Origin: Alphaproteobacteria bacterium
Lineage (GTDB): Bacteria > Pseudomonadota > Alphaproteobacteria > Caulobacterales > Parvularculaceae
Direction of reading: 5' to 3'
NCBI GenBank assembly: GCA_016125455.1
Contig: WGLS01000005.1
Location: 1-64,000 of the forward strand
DNA: 64,000 nucleotides
A model generated the notes under the pieces. It was not told the origin of the DNA. It saw only the letters and a list, made by a program, of their open reading frames with translations, and searched no databases. Of the stretch, positions 1 to 8,874 are shown piece by piece. Position numbers and translations under genes: made by a program. How positions within the stretch are numbered: the stretch's first letter is position 1; every line of letters starts with the position of its first letter.

Positions 1-141
1 ATGGCGGCGCGACTACAACCGATTGAGACCGCACACGAGCCTCGACGGGCTCACGCCAAAGGAATTTGCAACCCGGTCCAGCAAGGACCATAACCAGAAC
101 AGGCCGAGCCTATAAACGAGGGCAATCAGGGGGCAAGGTCA
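1..141 (+). mobile_element. IS3-family insertion sequence, right end (transposase OrfB C-terminus plus terminal inverted repeat)
   Basis: Frame 2..115 reads WRRDYNRLRPHTSLDGLTPKEFATRSSKDHNQNRPSL*, typical of the IS3 OrfB/rve integrase C-terminus (YN..RPH..L.G.TP.EF); followed by ...gggggcaaggtca, an IS3-like terminal end (TGACCTTGCCCCC inward). Confidence 0.85.
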
Positions 142-311
142 ATGATCCGCGCACGTAGTCGATGCGCTGGGTGATCGACCAGGGCTCCGGTTCGTCGCAG
201 CGGGCGCGCGTGCCGTCGCCGTTCAGCGCGGCGTAGATGTCATCATACCTGGTCTTGAGCGCGGCGAGGGTCGCATTATGCGCCGACGTCGCGGCGGGCG
301 TGCGGCCGATC
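142..311 (-). pseudogene. Truncated fragment of a VPS10/BNR-repeat protein gene (paralogue of 5345-8698)
   Basis: Nucleotide similarity by eye to about 5539-5708 (atgatccgcgcacgtagtcgatgcgctgggtgatcgaccagggctccgg...); homology starts right at the IS end. Confidence 0.8.
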
Positions 312-1226
312 TACAGTATGTCGAAGCCGCGCCCAGCCGACCAAACTCTCCTCAGCATATTTCCTCAGAAAGAGGCGGTGATCGACCGTCACCACAATCG
401 CGGCAATCAAGGCTAGTGGCGCGAAGAAATACCAGGTGGCCAGCGCTTCATGGTTTGCGACGATCTGGCCGATCTCCGGAAGCTGTCGCTCGAACGCGTA
501 CTCGGTTGTTGCATTGAAAACGCCATGAGCAATCAGAAGCAGGAAAAGTGATTCCGTCTTGATGTAGAGCCAGGTAGCCAGAATCGAAACGGGGAGAAGC
601 AACGCGATGAACGCCGCCAGAAGCTCGAGTTCGCCGCCACCCAGAACAATGATCGGCAGGTGCCAGACCGACCATAGTATCCAGACGAGCAGCGCAGTCG
701 AAATCGGCCGGAAAGTGACGAGCAATATCGTTGTCAGGAAGAACCGCCAACCCGTTTCCTCGCCATTGGTGAGCGTGATGTAAATGACTTCGCCAAGGTA
801 GTCCGCCACCCGGTCAAGCAGCGTGACGCCTTGTTGATGAAGGTCGCGCGCCAGAAGATCGGCGGCATCAAGACCCTGACTATTGAGGACGGCATAGGTG
901 GCAAATGCCCACCCGAAAATCAAAGCAACCAAAACGCCGATATAGTAACGGAAGTCTACGTTGATCCGGATGAGCTGTCGGAACCAGGCGCGAAACGAGG
1001 CGCCGCCGAAGGCCGCCGCCATCATGCTCAACGCGACGATTGTCGGGGCGAATCGTGAAGCAGAGCCGGTAACGAGGTCATCGCGGACCCAGCCCGGCAT
1101 CGCGTCCTGTACTGGCTGGAGTCCGATCAGCGCGGCGATTCCAATTGGGTATGTCAGGATCATCGTCGCGACCATGAAAACCATAACAGGTCGCCGGAGG
1201 ATGAACTGTCTCATTGTTCTCTCCAC
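276..1226 (-). CDS. CPBP family intramembrane metalloprotease (CAAX protease/Abi-like)
   Basis: Multi-TM protein with EETGWRFF, WHLP and HGVFNATTE motifs of the CPBP family. Confidence 0.8.
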   Translation of the reverse strand: MERTMRQFILRRPVMVFMVATMILTYPIGIAALIGLQPVQDAMPGWVRDDLVTGSASRFAPTIVALSMMAAAFGGASFRAWFRQLIRINVDFRYYIGVLVALIFGWAFATYAVLNSQGLDAADLLARDLHQQGVTLLDRVADYLGEVIYITLTNGEETGWRFFLTTILLVTFRPISTALLVWILWSVWHLPIIVLGGGELELLAAFIALLLPVSILATWLYIKTESLFLLLIAHGVFNATTEYAFERQLPEIGQIVANHEALATWYFFAPLALIAAIVVTVDHRLFLRKYAEESLVGWARLRHTVDRPHARRDVGA

Positions 1227-1843
1227 GGACGGAAAAGATTGGATGCCTTGGCGACGAGCTCAAGCGTCACACTGAAAGCCGAACGAACACCGGCGCAGAC
1301 CGCAAATAGCCCCACCACTGTAAGGGGGACGAGTACCCACGCGGTCAGCAAACTCCCACTCAATGGTTCGCTCGCGAGAAGCAGGAGTTGAAAGGAATCC
1401 GGTTCGGTTTGGACTAGTCCAAACCGCGTGGGCGCGACCAACGCGGCAGCGGATATCAGGCTGACCGCCAGACCGCAGATTGCAAGCATGAGGGCGAATG
1501 CCAACCGGACGAAAGCCATCGCGACTTGTTGCGCCAGTCCAGGCCAGCTCCGCAGGAACAGGACGTGGGCGAAGCGAATATCCGCAAGGCCGAGATCGTG
1601 AGCATGCATCAGATCGGGGAGAAAATCGTCTGTTGTTCCCAGTCGGCCAAGCGCTTCCCTCAGGCGACCCGCCTCCGACGAGGCGTCGCCCTCGTGGTAG
1701 GTTTCCAGAACCTGCTCATTGACGCCCCGGACAATCGAGCGCCTCGGCTTGGAGGCGACGCCCGCCAGCAGAACGCGCAAGCGCACGTTGTGCAGCCCCC
1801 AGAGCAAATTGGAATTGAGGGAAGAAAAGCGATGTGGACTCAT
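1211..1843 (-). CDS. Hypothetical membrane protein in PadR operon
   Basis: ORF overlapping neighbours; two to three hydrophobic segments; stop/start overlap with PadR gene. Confidence 0.65.
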   Translation of the reverse strand: MSPHRFSSLNSNLLWGLHNVRLRVLLAGVASKPRRSIVRGVNEQVLETYHEGDASSEAGRLREALGRLGTTDDFLPDLMHAHDLGLADIRFAHVLFLRSWPGLAQQVAMAFVRLAFALMLAICGLAVSLISAAALVAPTRFGLVQTEPDSFQLLLLASEPLSGSLLTAWVLVPLTVVGLFAVCAGVRSAFSVTLELVAKASNLFRPWREQ

Positions 1844-2199
1844 TCGCAGGGCTCCGCTTCTGTCGCTTGTTCCATGCTCAGAACTGTCCGCCGCCAGGCG
1901 TCTTCCATCTCAAGGAGCAACGTCCGTCCCTCAGCCGTCAACCGATAGTATTTTCGAGCCGGTCCGCTGGCCGATTCTCTTAGGTAGGGTTTTATGGCGC
2001 CTGCTTTCGTCAGGCGTGTCAGGATTGCATAAAGCGTCCCGTCCGAGATGTTCAGCCCAAGTGCTGTGCGCGCTGTTTCCGACAATTCGTATCCGTAGCT
2101 GTCACCGCCAGCCAGCAGGCGAATAATCAGAAGCTCGAACAATCCTTTGCGCGACTGGGTCAACCAGTTCTCAAGAAATCTCCCTGATGCGGCGCGCAA
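1840..2199 (-). CDS. PadR family transcriptional regulator
   Basis: LLAGGDSYGYELSE...ISDGTLYAILTRLTKAGAIKPYLRES..GPARKYYRLTAEGRTLL is a PadR winged-helix signature. Confidence 0.92.
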   Translation of the reverse strand: MRAASGRFLENWLTQSRKGLFELLIIRLLAGGDSYGYELSETARTALGLNISDGTLYAILTRLTKAGAIKPYLRESASGPARKYYRLTAEGRTLLLEMEDAWRRTVLSMEQATEAEPCE

Positions 2200-2226
2200 A
2201 TTGCTATACCCATAGCCGTGGTACCT

Positions 2227-2245
2227 CGTTATACGATATATAACG
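2227..2245. promoter_or_regulatory. Inverted repeat CGTTATA-N5-TATAACG, candidate PadR operator
   Basis: Perfect 7-bp arms, about 28 bp upstream of the PadR start. Confidence 0.55.
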
Positions 2246-2555
2246 TGTCACGAAGGTCAACCGTAATTCGCGTATGTCGTCCATTCTGACGTCTGGGAAC
2301 ACGAACTGACGTCAAATTTGGCCGCGTTAAGCTGGCTCGACTTCGTCTACCTGAGCTGTGTTCTCGAAAACGCCTTCATCGGGGGCCGGCGAGGTCGGTC
2401 GACGTTTCCGAGTTTCCTTTCGGGGCCGGAAGCGCACACGTACAGATGCATATTCCTGTCTCCGCTTCCGCCCGCAATTCGGACGTCTCGCCTGAGACGC
2501 TATTCGCCTACCCTTGATATCGGCCGACCCCGGCGCCTGCTCAAAAAGCGCCTGC

Positions 2556-3920
2556 TCAAACCTTCTCGAACTCCGCCCTGAAGTGGCGCATCATTTTCGG
2601 CTCCTTCACGATCTTCAGGCCACGGAGGGCGTCTTTCCGCGCGGTCAGCTCTTCGAAAGCCTCGACGATATAGTCAGCGTGGCTCTGGGTGTAGACGCGC
2701 CGGGGCATGGCGAGGCGGACGAGGTCCATGGCCGCGGGCGCTTCGGTTCCGTCGGGCTTGCGGCCGAACATGACCGTGCCGATCTCGCAACCCCTGATGC
2801 CGGCTTCCTCGTACAGCGCGCAGGCGAGGGCGTGCCCCGGATACTGGAGCGGCGGAATATGGGGCAGGAACGCCCGCGCGTCGATGAACACGGCGTGGCC
2901 GCCCGCCGGCTTCACGACCGGCACGCCCATGGCGTCGAGCCGCTCGGTGACATAGGCATTTGTCCGCACGCGATAGCGCAGGTAATCCTCGTCGACGATC
3001 TCCTTCAGGCCCTGCGCAATCGCGTCCAGGTCGCGCCCGGCGAGCCCGCCATAGGTCGGGAAGCCTTCGGTCTGTATCAGGCGGGTGCGCGCCGCTTCGG
3101 CGAGGGCGTCGTCGTTCACCGCGAGCCAGCCGCCGATATTGGCGAAGGCGTCCTTCTTGGCGCTCATGGTCATGCCGTCGGCGAGGGCGAACATGTCGCG
3201 CACGATGTCCGGTATGGCGCGGCCGCCCTGGCCCGCTTCGCGCAGCTTGATGAACCAGGCGTTCTCCGCAAAGCGGCAGCCGTCGATGAAAAGAGGCTTT
3301 CCATGGGCCCGGGCGATCTTCGCCGCGCCGCGAATGTTCTCCAGGCTGACGGGCTGGCCGCCGCCTGCGTTGTTGGTGACGGTCATCATCACGGCGGGCG
3401 TGCGGGGACCGTGGTCGGCAAGGAACGCCTCAAGCGCGGCGAGGTCCATGTTTCCCTTGAAAGGATGCTCGATTGCGGGCTTGCGGCCCTCCGGGATCGG
3501 AAGGTCAACGGCCTCCGCGCCGGCCGCCTCGATATTGCCGCGGGTCGTGTCGAAGTGCGTGTTCGAAGGGATCGCGTCGCCGGGCCTGGCGATCAGGGTA
3601 AAGAGCAGGTGCTCGGCCGCCCGGCCCTGATGGGTCGGGATGACGTGGCGGAAGCCGACGAGGTCCCTGACCGCGGCCTCAAAGCGGTAAAAGCTCGGCG
3701 CGCCGGCGTAGCTTTCATCGCCGGTCATCACCGCGCCCCACTGCGCTGCGCTCATCGCCGAAGTGCCGCTGTCGGTGAGCAGGTCGATGATCACGTCGTC
3801 GGAGTGGAGCTTGAAGAGGTTGTATCGCGCCTCGCTTAGGAGGCGTTCGCGCTCCGCGCGCGTCGTCATGCGGATCGGTTCAACCGATTTGATGCGGAAG
3901 GGTTCAATGATGGTCTTCAT
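2556..3920 (-). CDS. tnaA: Tryptophanase / beta-eliminating lyase
   Basis: 454 aa; SDSGTSAMS-like LLTDSGTSAMSAAQWGAVMTGDESYAG, HQGRAAEHLLF, PLP lysine region MSAKKDAFANIGG. Confidence 0.92.
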   Translation of the reverse strand: MKTIIEPFRIKSVEPIRMTTRAERERLLSEARYNLFKLHSDDVIIDLLTDSGTSAMSAAQWGAVMTGDESYAGAPSFYRFEAAVRDLVGFRHVIPTHQGRAAEHLLFTLIARPGDAIPSNTHFDTTRGNIEAAGAEAVDLPIPEGRKPAIEHPFKGNMDLAALEAFLADHGPRTPAVMMTVTNNAGGGQPVSLENIRGAAKIARAHGKPLFIDGCRFAENAWFIKLREAGQGGRAIPDIVRDMFALADGMTMSAKKDAFANIGGWLAVNDDALAEAARTRLIQTEGFPTYGGLAGRDLDAIAQGLKEIVDEDYLRYRVRTNAYVTERLDAMGVPVVKPAGGHAVFIDARAFLPHIPPLQYPGHALACALYEEAGIRGCEIGTVMFGRKPDGTEAPAAMDLVRLAMPRRVYTQSHADYIVEAFEELTARKDALRGLKIVKEPKMMRHFRAEFEKV

Positions 3921-4110
3921 GGCGGGCGGCCCTTGCCTGGGGCTCCCGGTCGCCGTGCGGAACGGCGCGCGCGAACAGGAGCGGAAACGCGCCGCGGTTG
4001 CCGCTCCCTCAGGATGTTGCGGGGGCGACCGCGCTCAGCGCCTGTGCGGGACGAATCCTAGCACGGGCGAGCCCCGGGGACCACGCGGATTGGCGCCGCG
4101 GGCGGCGGCG

Positions 4111-4191
4111 CTACTCGCGGCCGGAGCCGACTGCGAGGCCTTGGCCCGGCGTCCAAGGGGCGCCGGCCGCCGCGAGCGCGGTTTCGAAATC
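4111..4191 (-). pseudogene. Second fragment of VPS10/BNR-repeat gene: last about 26 codons
   Basis: FETALAAAGAPWTPGQGLAVGSGRE* versus FETALAAAGAPWTPGQGLAVGAGRE* at the end of 5345-8698. Confidence 0.8.
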
Positions 4192-4408
4192 CCGCGCGGC
4201 CGATGGGTCGTCGAGCGCACCATTACATGGCTCGGACGATCCCGCCGCCCCGCAAGAGACAGGTAACGAAACTGGACGTCCGCCATCGCGAGGCTCTTCA
4301 TCGCCCATATACATGTCGCCACCGGGCAAATGGCGAGACGCCGATAAGTCACGCAAACGTATGAGTCAGGCTCTTAATCCTTGAACGAAGTAAAGGCTGT
4401 TGCCGAAT

Positions 4409-4437
4409 AAAACGCGGCGTTAAACGCACCGCATTTT
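4409..4437 (-). terminator. Rho-independent terminator downstream of the VPLPA-CTERM gene
   Basis: Minus strand AAAATGCGGTGCGTTTAACGCCGCGTTTT: stem-loop ending in U-run, 25 bp after the stop at 4462. Confidence 0.65.
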
Positions 4438-4461
4438 CATCGTCACAACCCCGGGCGGCGC

Positions 4462-5010
4462 CTAGACACTTGCTTGTTTGCGGCGGCGCTTCGCCATACC
4501 AAGGCCGCCCAATCCTGCAAGGAACAGAGACAGCGCAGCAGGCAGAGGCACTTCCGGAGCGAGAACGAGCGACGAGTTGTTTGCAATGTTCCGGACTGTA
4601 AATGCCGTGCAATTTGCATCGCCGCACAAATACTCGCCCGCCGGTCCGGCGAGCCCAAGCGATGCGACATTTCCAGCGACAAGGTCCGCCAACGTGCCGC
4701 CCGATACGTTGAATTCCAGGGTGCTTTCCCCGGTCAAATCTGATGATGTTGTTGAGGCGAATTGAACTGTGATGCCAAAATCGAGAGGCGATTCCGCAAT
4801 ATAGGTTGCTCCCGGAAGCGTGCCGGCCTCAGAAGTGATGTTGATGTTCGAAAACGTATCCGTCATCGGATCGTAGTCGAATTGTCCAACCGCGGAGAGG
4901 CCCGTGTCAACGCCGCCGAAGTTAATGTTGACCAGGATTGTCGCCGCCTGCGCCTGCGATATAAACAATCCGCCGATCAAGGCCATCAAGGCCGTGCGAG
5001 TTCGTTTCAT
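4462..5010 (-). CDS. Secreted protein with PEP-CTERM/VPLPA-CTERM sorting signal
   Basis: N-terminal signal MKRTRTALMALIGGLFISQAQAA and C-terminal VPLPAALSLFLAGLGGLGMAKRRRKQASV. Confidence 0.85.
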   Translation of the reverse strand: MKRTRTALMALIGGLFISQAQAATILVNINFGGVDTGLSAVGQFDYDPMTDTFSNINITSEAGTLPGATYIAESPLDFGITVQFASTTSSDLTGESTLEFNVSGGTLADLVAGNVASLGLAGPAGEYLCGDANCTAFTVRNIANNSSLVLAPEVPLPAALSLFLAGLGGLGMAKRRRKQASV

Positions 5011-5344
5011 GTGAGCCCCCCAATTCAAAAGCGGATCACCGCTTGACATATCAGATTTATCTTCGTTCGCCGGCGGCGGGGAAGCAACAACAACTTATAG
5101 TTTATTGAACTGATCGAAGCCGCAATCATCGTTAATCCACAACCAAGACCTGAATTGTTTGATCTCAGACATCCGATGCAGGAATTCGATTGGTCAGCGC
5201 TTTGACGATCTTCATGCGCCAATCACGACGGAGGTCTGACGTTCGGGAATCCGTGGCGCCAGACCTTGCGCAGCGGGGAGGGCGCCACGCGCCGCACCGG
5301 CGATCGGGCCGCGCCATGCCGCCTAGAAGGTCTGACCCGCGTCA

Positions 5345-8300
5345 TTATTCCCTTCCTGCGCCCACTGCGAGGCCTTGGCCCGGCGTCCAGGGGGCGCCGG
5401 CCGCCGCGAGCGCGGTTTCGAAAGCGGCAAGGTCCGTGACGAGCGCTTCAAGCTGCGGGCTCACTGCCGCGAACTCCGCCTCCGCCACGTTGACGGCATC
5501 CTCGTGCACGGCCGCGGGCGCCGACTGGGAGCGCCAGGATGATCCGCGCACGTAGTCGATGCGCTGGGTGATCGACCAGGGCTCCGGCTCGTTCCGGCGC
5601 GCGCGCGTGCCGTCGCCGTTGAGCGCCGCGTTGATGTCGTCGTAGCGCGCTTCGAGCGCCGCGAGCGTTGCGTAGTGCTCCGTCGTGGCGGCGGGCGTGC
5701 GGTCGATCGCCTTTTTCAGGTGCGCGATCCGGGTGCTGACGTCCGCGGCGCGCCGCTCGGCGGCGAAAATGCGGCGAGACAGGGCGCTGGTCCGCTCCTG
5801 GAACGCGAGCAAGGCGGGGCGATCGCTGGTCGCCTCGGGGCTGCGGTCGAGCGGCTTGACCGTGAAGGTCTGCGGCGCGCCGAGATCGGTTTCTGCACCT
5901 TCGACGCGCTTCGACAGCCGGACTGTATAAGCGCCCGGAACGGCGAGCGGGCCGACAGGCGGGTCGGCGAACGGGGAGTCGCCGCCATCATCAAGCGAGA
6001 CGGGCGCCGGGTGATCGTGCCGCAAATCCCACGCGACGCGGTGCAGGCCGGCTTCCGTCGGTCCCTCGATGCGGCGGATGACGGCGCCTTCGGCGTTCCG
6101 GACGGTAAGGATGATTTTCGGCGCATCCTCTCGGTCCTCTGTACGCAGAGCGTCCCAGGACGGATAAGGCGTATCTCCTTTCTCCTCGGCGATTTTCTTC
6201 TCGCGCTCGCGGCGCGCCTTTTCCTTCGTCGTCAGAGCGTCCTTTAGATGATAGGTGAAAACCGCGCCGAAGGGCGGGTTCTCGGCGAAGTAGAAATTGT
6301 CGCCATTGAAGGCCTGCGCGCCGCCCCATGTGCCCCATAGGTCGCCTTCGACATAGAGCCACGGGTCCTTCACGTCGAACAGGGTCGCTTCGGCGTCGGC
6401 GATCGCTGCGGCCGGCGTGCGCAACGGGCGATAATCGTCAGCGATGTAGACGCCGCGCCCGAATGTGCCGATGACGAGATCGTTCTCCCGCCGCTGGATC
6501 TCGAGATCCCGCACGGCGATCGTCGGCATGCCCTTTTTCATCTGGACCCAGGTCTTCCCGCCGTCCTGCGTCGTGAAGAGGCCGAACTCCGTCCCGACAA
6601 AGAGGAGGTCGGGGTTGTCATGATCCTCGGCGATGGTATGCGCCGAGCCGCGCTTCGGCAGGTCGCCCGCAATCGAGACCCATGTCCGTCCGCGGTCAGA
6701 GGTCTTGTAGACATAGGGCGCATAGTCGCCTCGCTTGTGATTGTCGAAGACCGCGTAGGCGACATTGTCGTCGTTCACCGACGCGATGATGTCCTCGACG
6801 AGCGACATGTCAGGCACGCCGGGGAACGTCTCGGTCGACCGCCAGGTCTCGCCGTCGTCCTCGGTGACGCTGATCACGCCATCATCCGTGCCCACATAGA
6901 TAAGGCCGCGAACGAGAGGACTTTCCGACAGGCCGATGATCGAACCGTAAAAGGATGTTGAGTCGTTTTTCGCGACGGCGTCGACGCTCCAGACGCGACC
7001 CATTACGTCGAGTTCGTTGCGGTCGACGTTGCGCGTCACGTCCGGGCTGATGATCTCCCAGCTGTCGCCGCGATCCGGCGAGCGGAAAAGTCTTTCAGCG
7101 GCATAATAGATCGTCTTCGGATCATGCGGACTGATGAGAAGCGGCGTGTTCCAGTTCCATTTGTAAGCCGGTTCGCCGCTTGGCGGCGGCGGCGTGATAT
7201 AGAGGCGCTCCTGCGTTCGCCGGTCGTAACGGGCAAGGCCGCCATACTGGTACTGGGTGTAGATGATGTTCGGGTCAGTCGGGTCGATCTGCGGCTTGTA
7301 GCCGTCGCCGCCGAGAATGATCTTCCAGTCGGCATTCGTGACGCCATGGACAACGGCGGTTCGCGATGGTCCGCACAGAGAGTTGTTGTCCTGCGTCCCG
7401 CCGCACACATTATAGAAGGGCAGGTCATTGTCCGGCTGGATGCGGTAGAATTGCACGATGGGAAGATTGTTGATGTGGCGCCATTTCTGCCCGCGATCCC
7501 AGCTTTCATAGATGCCGCCGTCCCCGCCCATCATCAGGTGGGCGGTATTTGCGGGATCGATCCAAAGGGCGTGGTCGTCGACGTGGCGATGATCCGCTGA
7601 CAGATTGGTGAAGGTCTTGCCGCCGTCTTCGGACACTTTCGAAAAGGTGTCGAGGGAATAGAGACGATTGGCCTCAAGGGGGTCGACGAATATCTCATTA
7701 TAGTATTGCGGGCTCGTCGTCGCATGGCCGGACCGTTTCTCCCATGATCGGCCGAAGTCGACGGAGCGGTAAACGCCGGTTTCTTCATCGCCAGCTTCGA
7801 TGATCGCATAGACCGTGTCCTGCGCGGAGGCCGCGCCCGCGAGGCCGATGCGGCCCATTTCCTCTTTCGGAAGACCGCTCTCGACTTTCGACCAGGTCGC
7901 GCCGCCATCCTCTGTATGGTGAATGCCGGATCCGGGGCCGCCATTGATAAGCGTCCAGACATGCCGTCGACGCTGATAGCTTGACGCCACAATCCGGTCG
8001 TGATCGTCCGGGTGCACGACAAATTCGTTGATCCCGGTGTGCTCGTCGACTTCAAGAATTCGCCGCCAGGTCGCGCCGCCATCCTCGGTCTTGTAAAGCC
8101 CGCGATCGCCGCCATCGCTCCAGAGCGGGCCCTGCGCCGCGACCAGCACGACGTCCGCATTCTCGGGATGGATCCAGATCTGGCTGATGTGGCCGGAATC
8201 CTTCAGGCCCATGTTCTTCCATGTCTTGCCGCCGTCGACGGACTTGTAGACGCCGTCGCCATAGGCAACCGACCGTTGCGCATTGTTCTCGCCTGATCCG

Positions 8301-8698
8301 ACCCAGACGATGGTCTGATCGCCGGGCGCAATCTCCACGACGCCGATCGAATATGACGCCTCGCCGTCAAAGGTCGGCGTCCATGTCGCGCCATTGTTCT
8401 CCGTCAGCCACAGGCCGCCAGAGGCGGTCGCCGCGAAGTATTTCTGCGCGCCGCCCTTGAACATCGCAAAGTCCGAAATCCGGCCGCTCGGATAGGCCGG
8501 TCCGATGTTCCGCAAGGGGATCGACGCGAGGGGATTTTTGGGCGTGTCGGTTGCCTCTGACGCCTCGCCGTTCCGGTCGGCTCGTCTTGAGGTTGTTTCA
8601 CCGTCCTCCGTCGCTTTTGCGCATGCGAGATTGAGCGAGATGAACGGGATGAATACGAAGAGTCTCTTGGCGGCGCGTTGCAGGCGTAGCGAGGTCAT
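5345..8698 (-). CDS. VPS10/sortilin-like BNR-repeat (glycosyl hydrolase-like) exported protein
   Basis: Repeated S.DGG.TW Asp-box motifs (KSVDGGKTWKNMG, KTEDGGATWRRI, HTEDGGATWSKV...); likely start at MTSLRLQRAAKRLFVFIPF. Confidence 0.88.
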   Translation of the reverse strand: MTSLRLQRAAKRLFVFIPFISLNLACAKATEDGETTSRRADRNGEASEATDTPKNPLASIPLRNIGPAYPSGRISDFAMFKGGAQKYFAATASGGLWLTENNGATWTPTFDGEASYSIGVVEIAPGDQTIVWVGSGENNAQRSVAYGDGVYKSVDGGKTWKNMGLKDSGHISQIWIHPENADVVLVAAQGPLWSDGGDRGLYKTEDGGATWRRILEVDEHTGINEFVVHPDDHDRIVASSYQRRRHVWTLINGGPGSGIHHTEDGGATWSKVESGLPKEEMGRIGLAGAASAQDTVYAIIEAGDEETGVYRSVDFGRSWEKRSGHATTSPQYYNEIFVDPLEANRLYSLDTFSKVSEDGGKTFTNLSADHRHVDDHALWIDPANTAHLMMGGDGGIYESWDRGQKWRHINNLPIVQFYRIQPDNDLPFYNVCGGTQDNNSLCGPSRTAVVHGVTNADWKIILGGDGYKPQIDPTDPNIIYTQYQYGGLARYDRRTQERLYITPPPPSGEPAYKWNWNTPLLISPHDPKTIYYAAERLFRSPDRGDSWEIISPDVTRNVDRNELDVMGRVWSVDAVAKNDSTSFYGSIIGLSESPLVRGLIYVGTDDGVISVTEDDGETWRSTETFPGVPDMSLVEDIIASVNDDNVAYAVFDNHKRGDYAPYVYKTSDRGRTWVSIAGDLPKRGSAHTIAEDHDNPDLLFVGTEFGLFTTQDGGKTWVQMKKGMPTIAVRDLEIQRRENDLVIGTFGRGVYIADDYRPLRTPAAAIADAEATLFDVKDPWLYVEGDLWGTWGGAQAFNGDNFYFAENPPFGAVFTYHLKDALTTKEKARREREKKIAEEKGDTPYPSWDALRTEDREDAPKIILTVRNAEGAVIRRIEGPTEAGLHRVAWDLRHDHPAPVSLDDGGDSPFADPPVGPLAVPGAYTVRLSKRVEGAETDLGAPQTFTVKPLDRSPEATSDRPALLAFQERTSALSRRIFAAERRAADVSTRIAHLKKAIDRTPAATTEHYATLAALEARYDDINAALNGDGTRARRNEPEPWSITQRIDYVRGSSWRSQSAPAAVHEDAVNVAEAEFAAVSPQLEALVTDLAAFETALAAAGAPWTPGQGLAVGAGRE

Positions 8699-8874
8699 GA
8701 AGGGGTTCCATTCAGCGATAGCAACTAGACCGGACAACGGCCCGTCAGCCGACACCAGATGATTGCCGTCATTGTGTCAACCGGCCCGCTGGCTGCGTCA
8801 GTCGGAGCGCGGAAAATTGACCGCTTTCCTATCTACGGCGCCGCCGAGACGGGCGCATCGGGGCGGACGGTTTT

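Noticed and set aside
2514-3839. 441-aa plus-strand ORF opposite tryptophanase
   Set aside because: Antisense shadow ORF typical of high-GC DNA; the minus strand encodes a clear tryptophanase.
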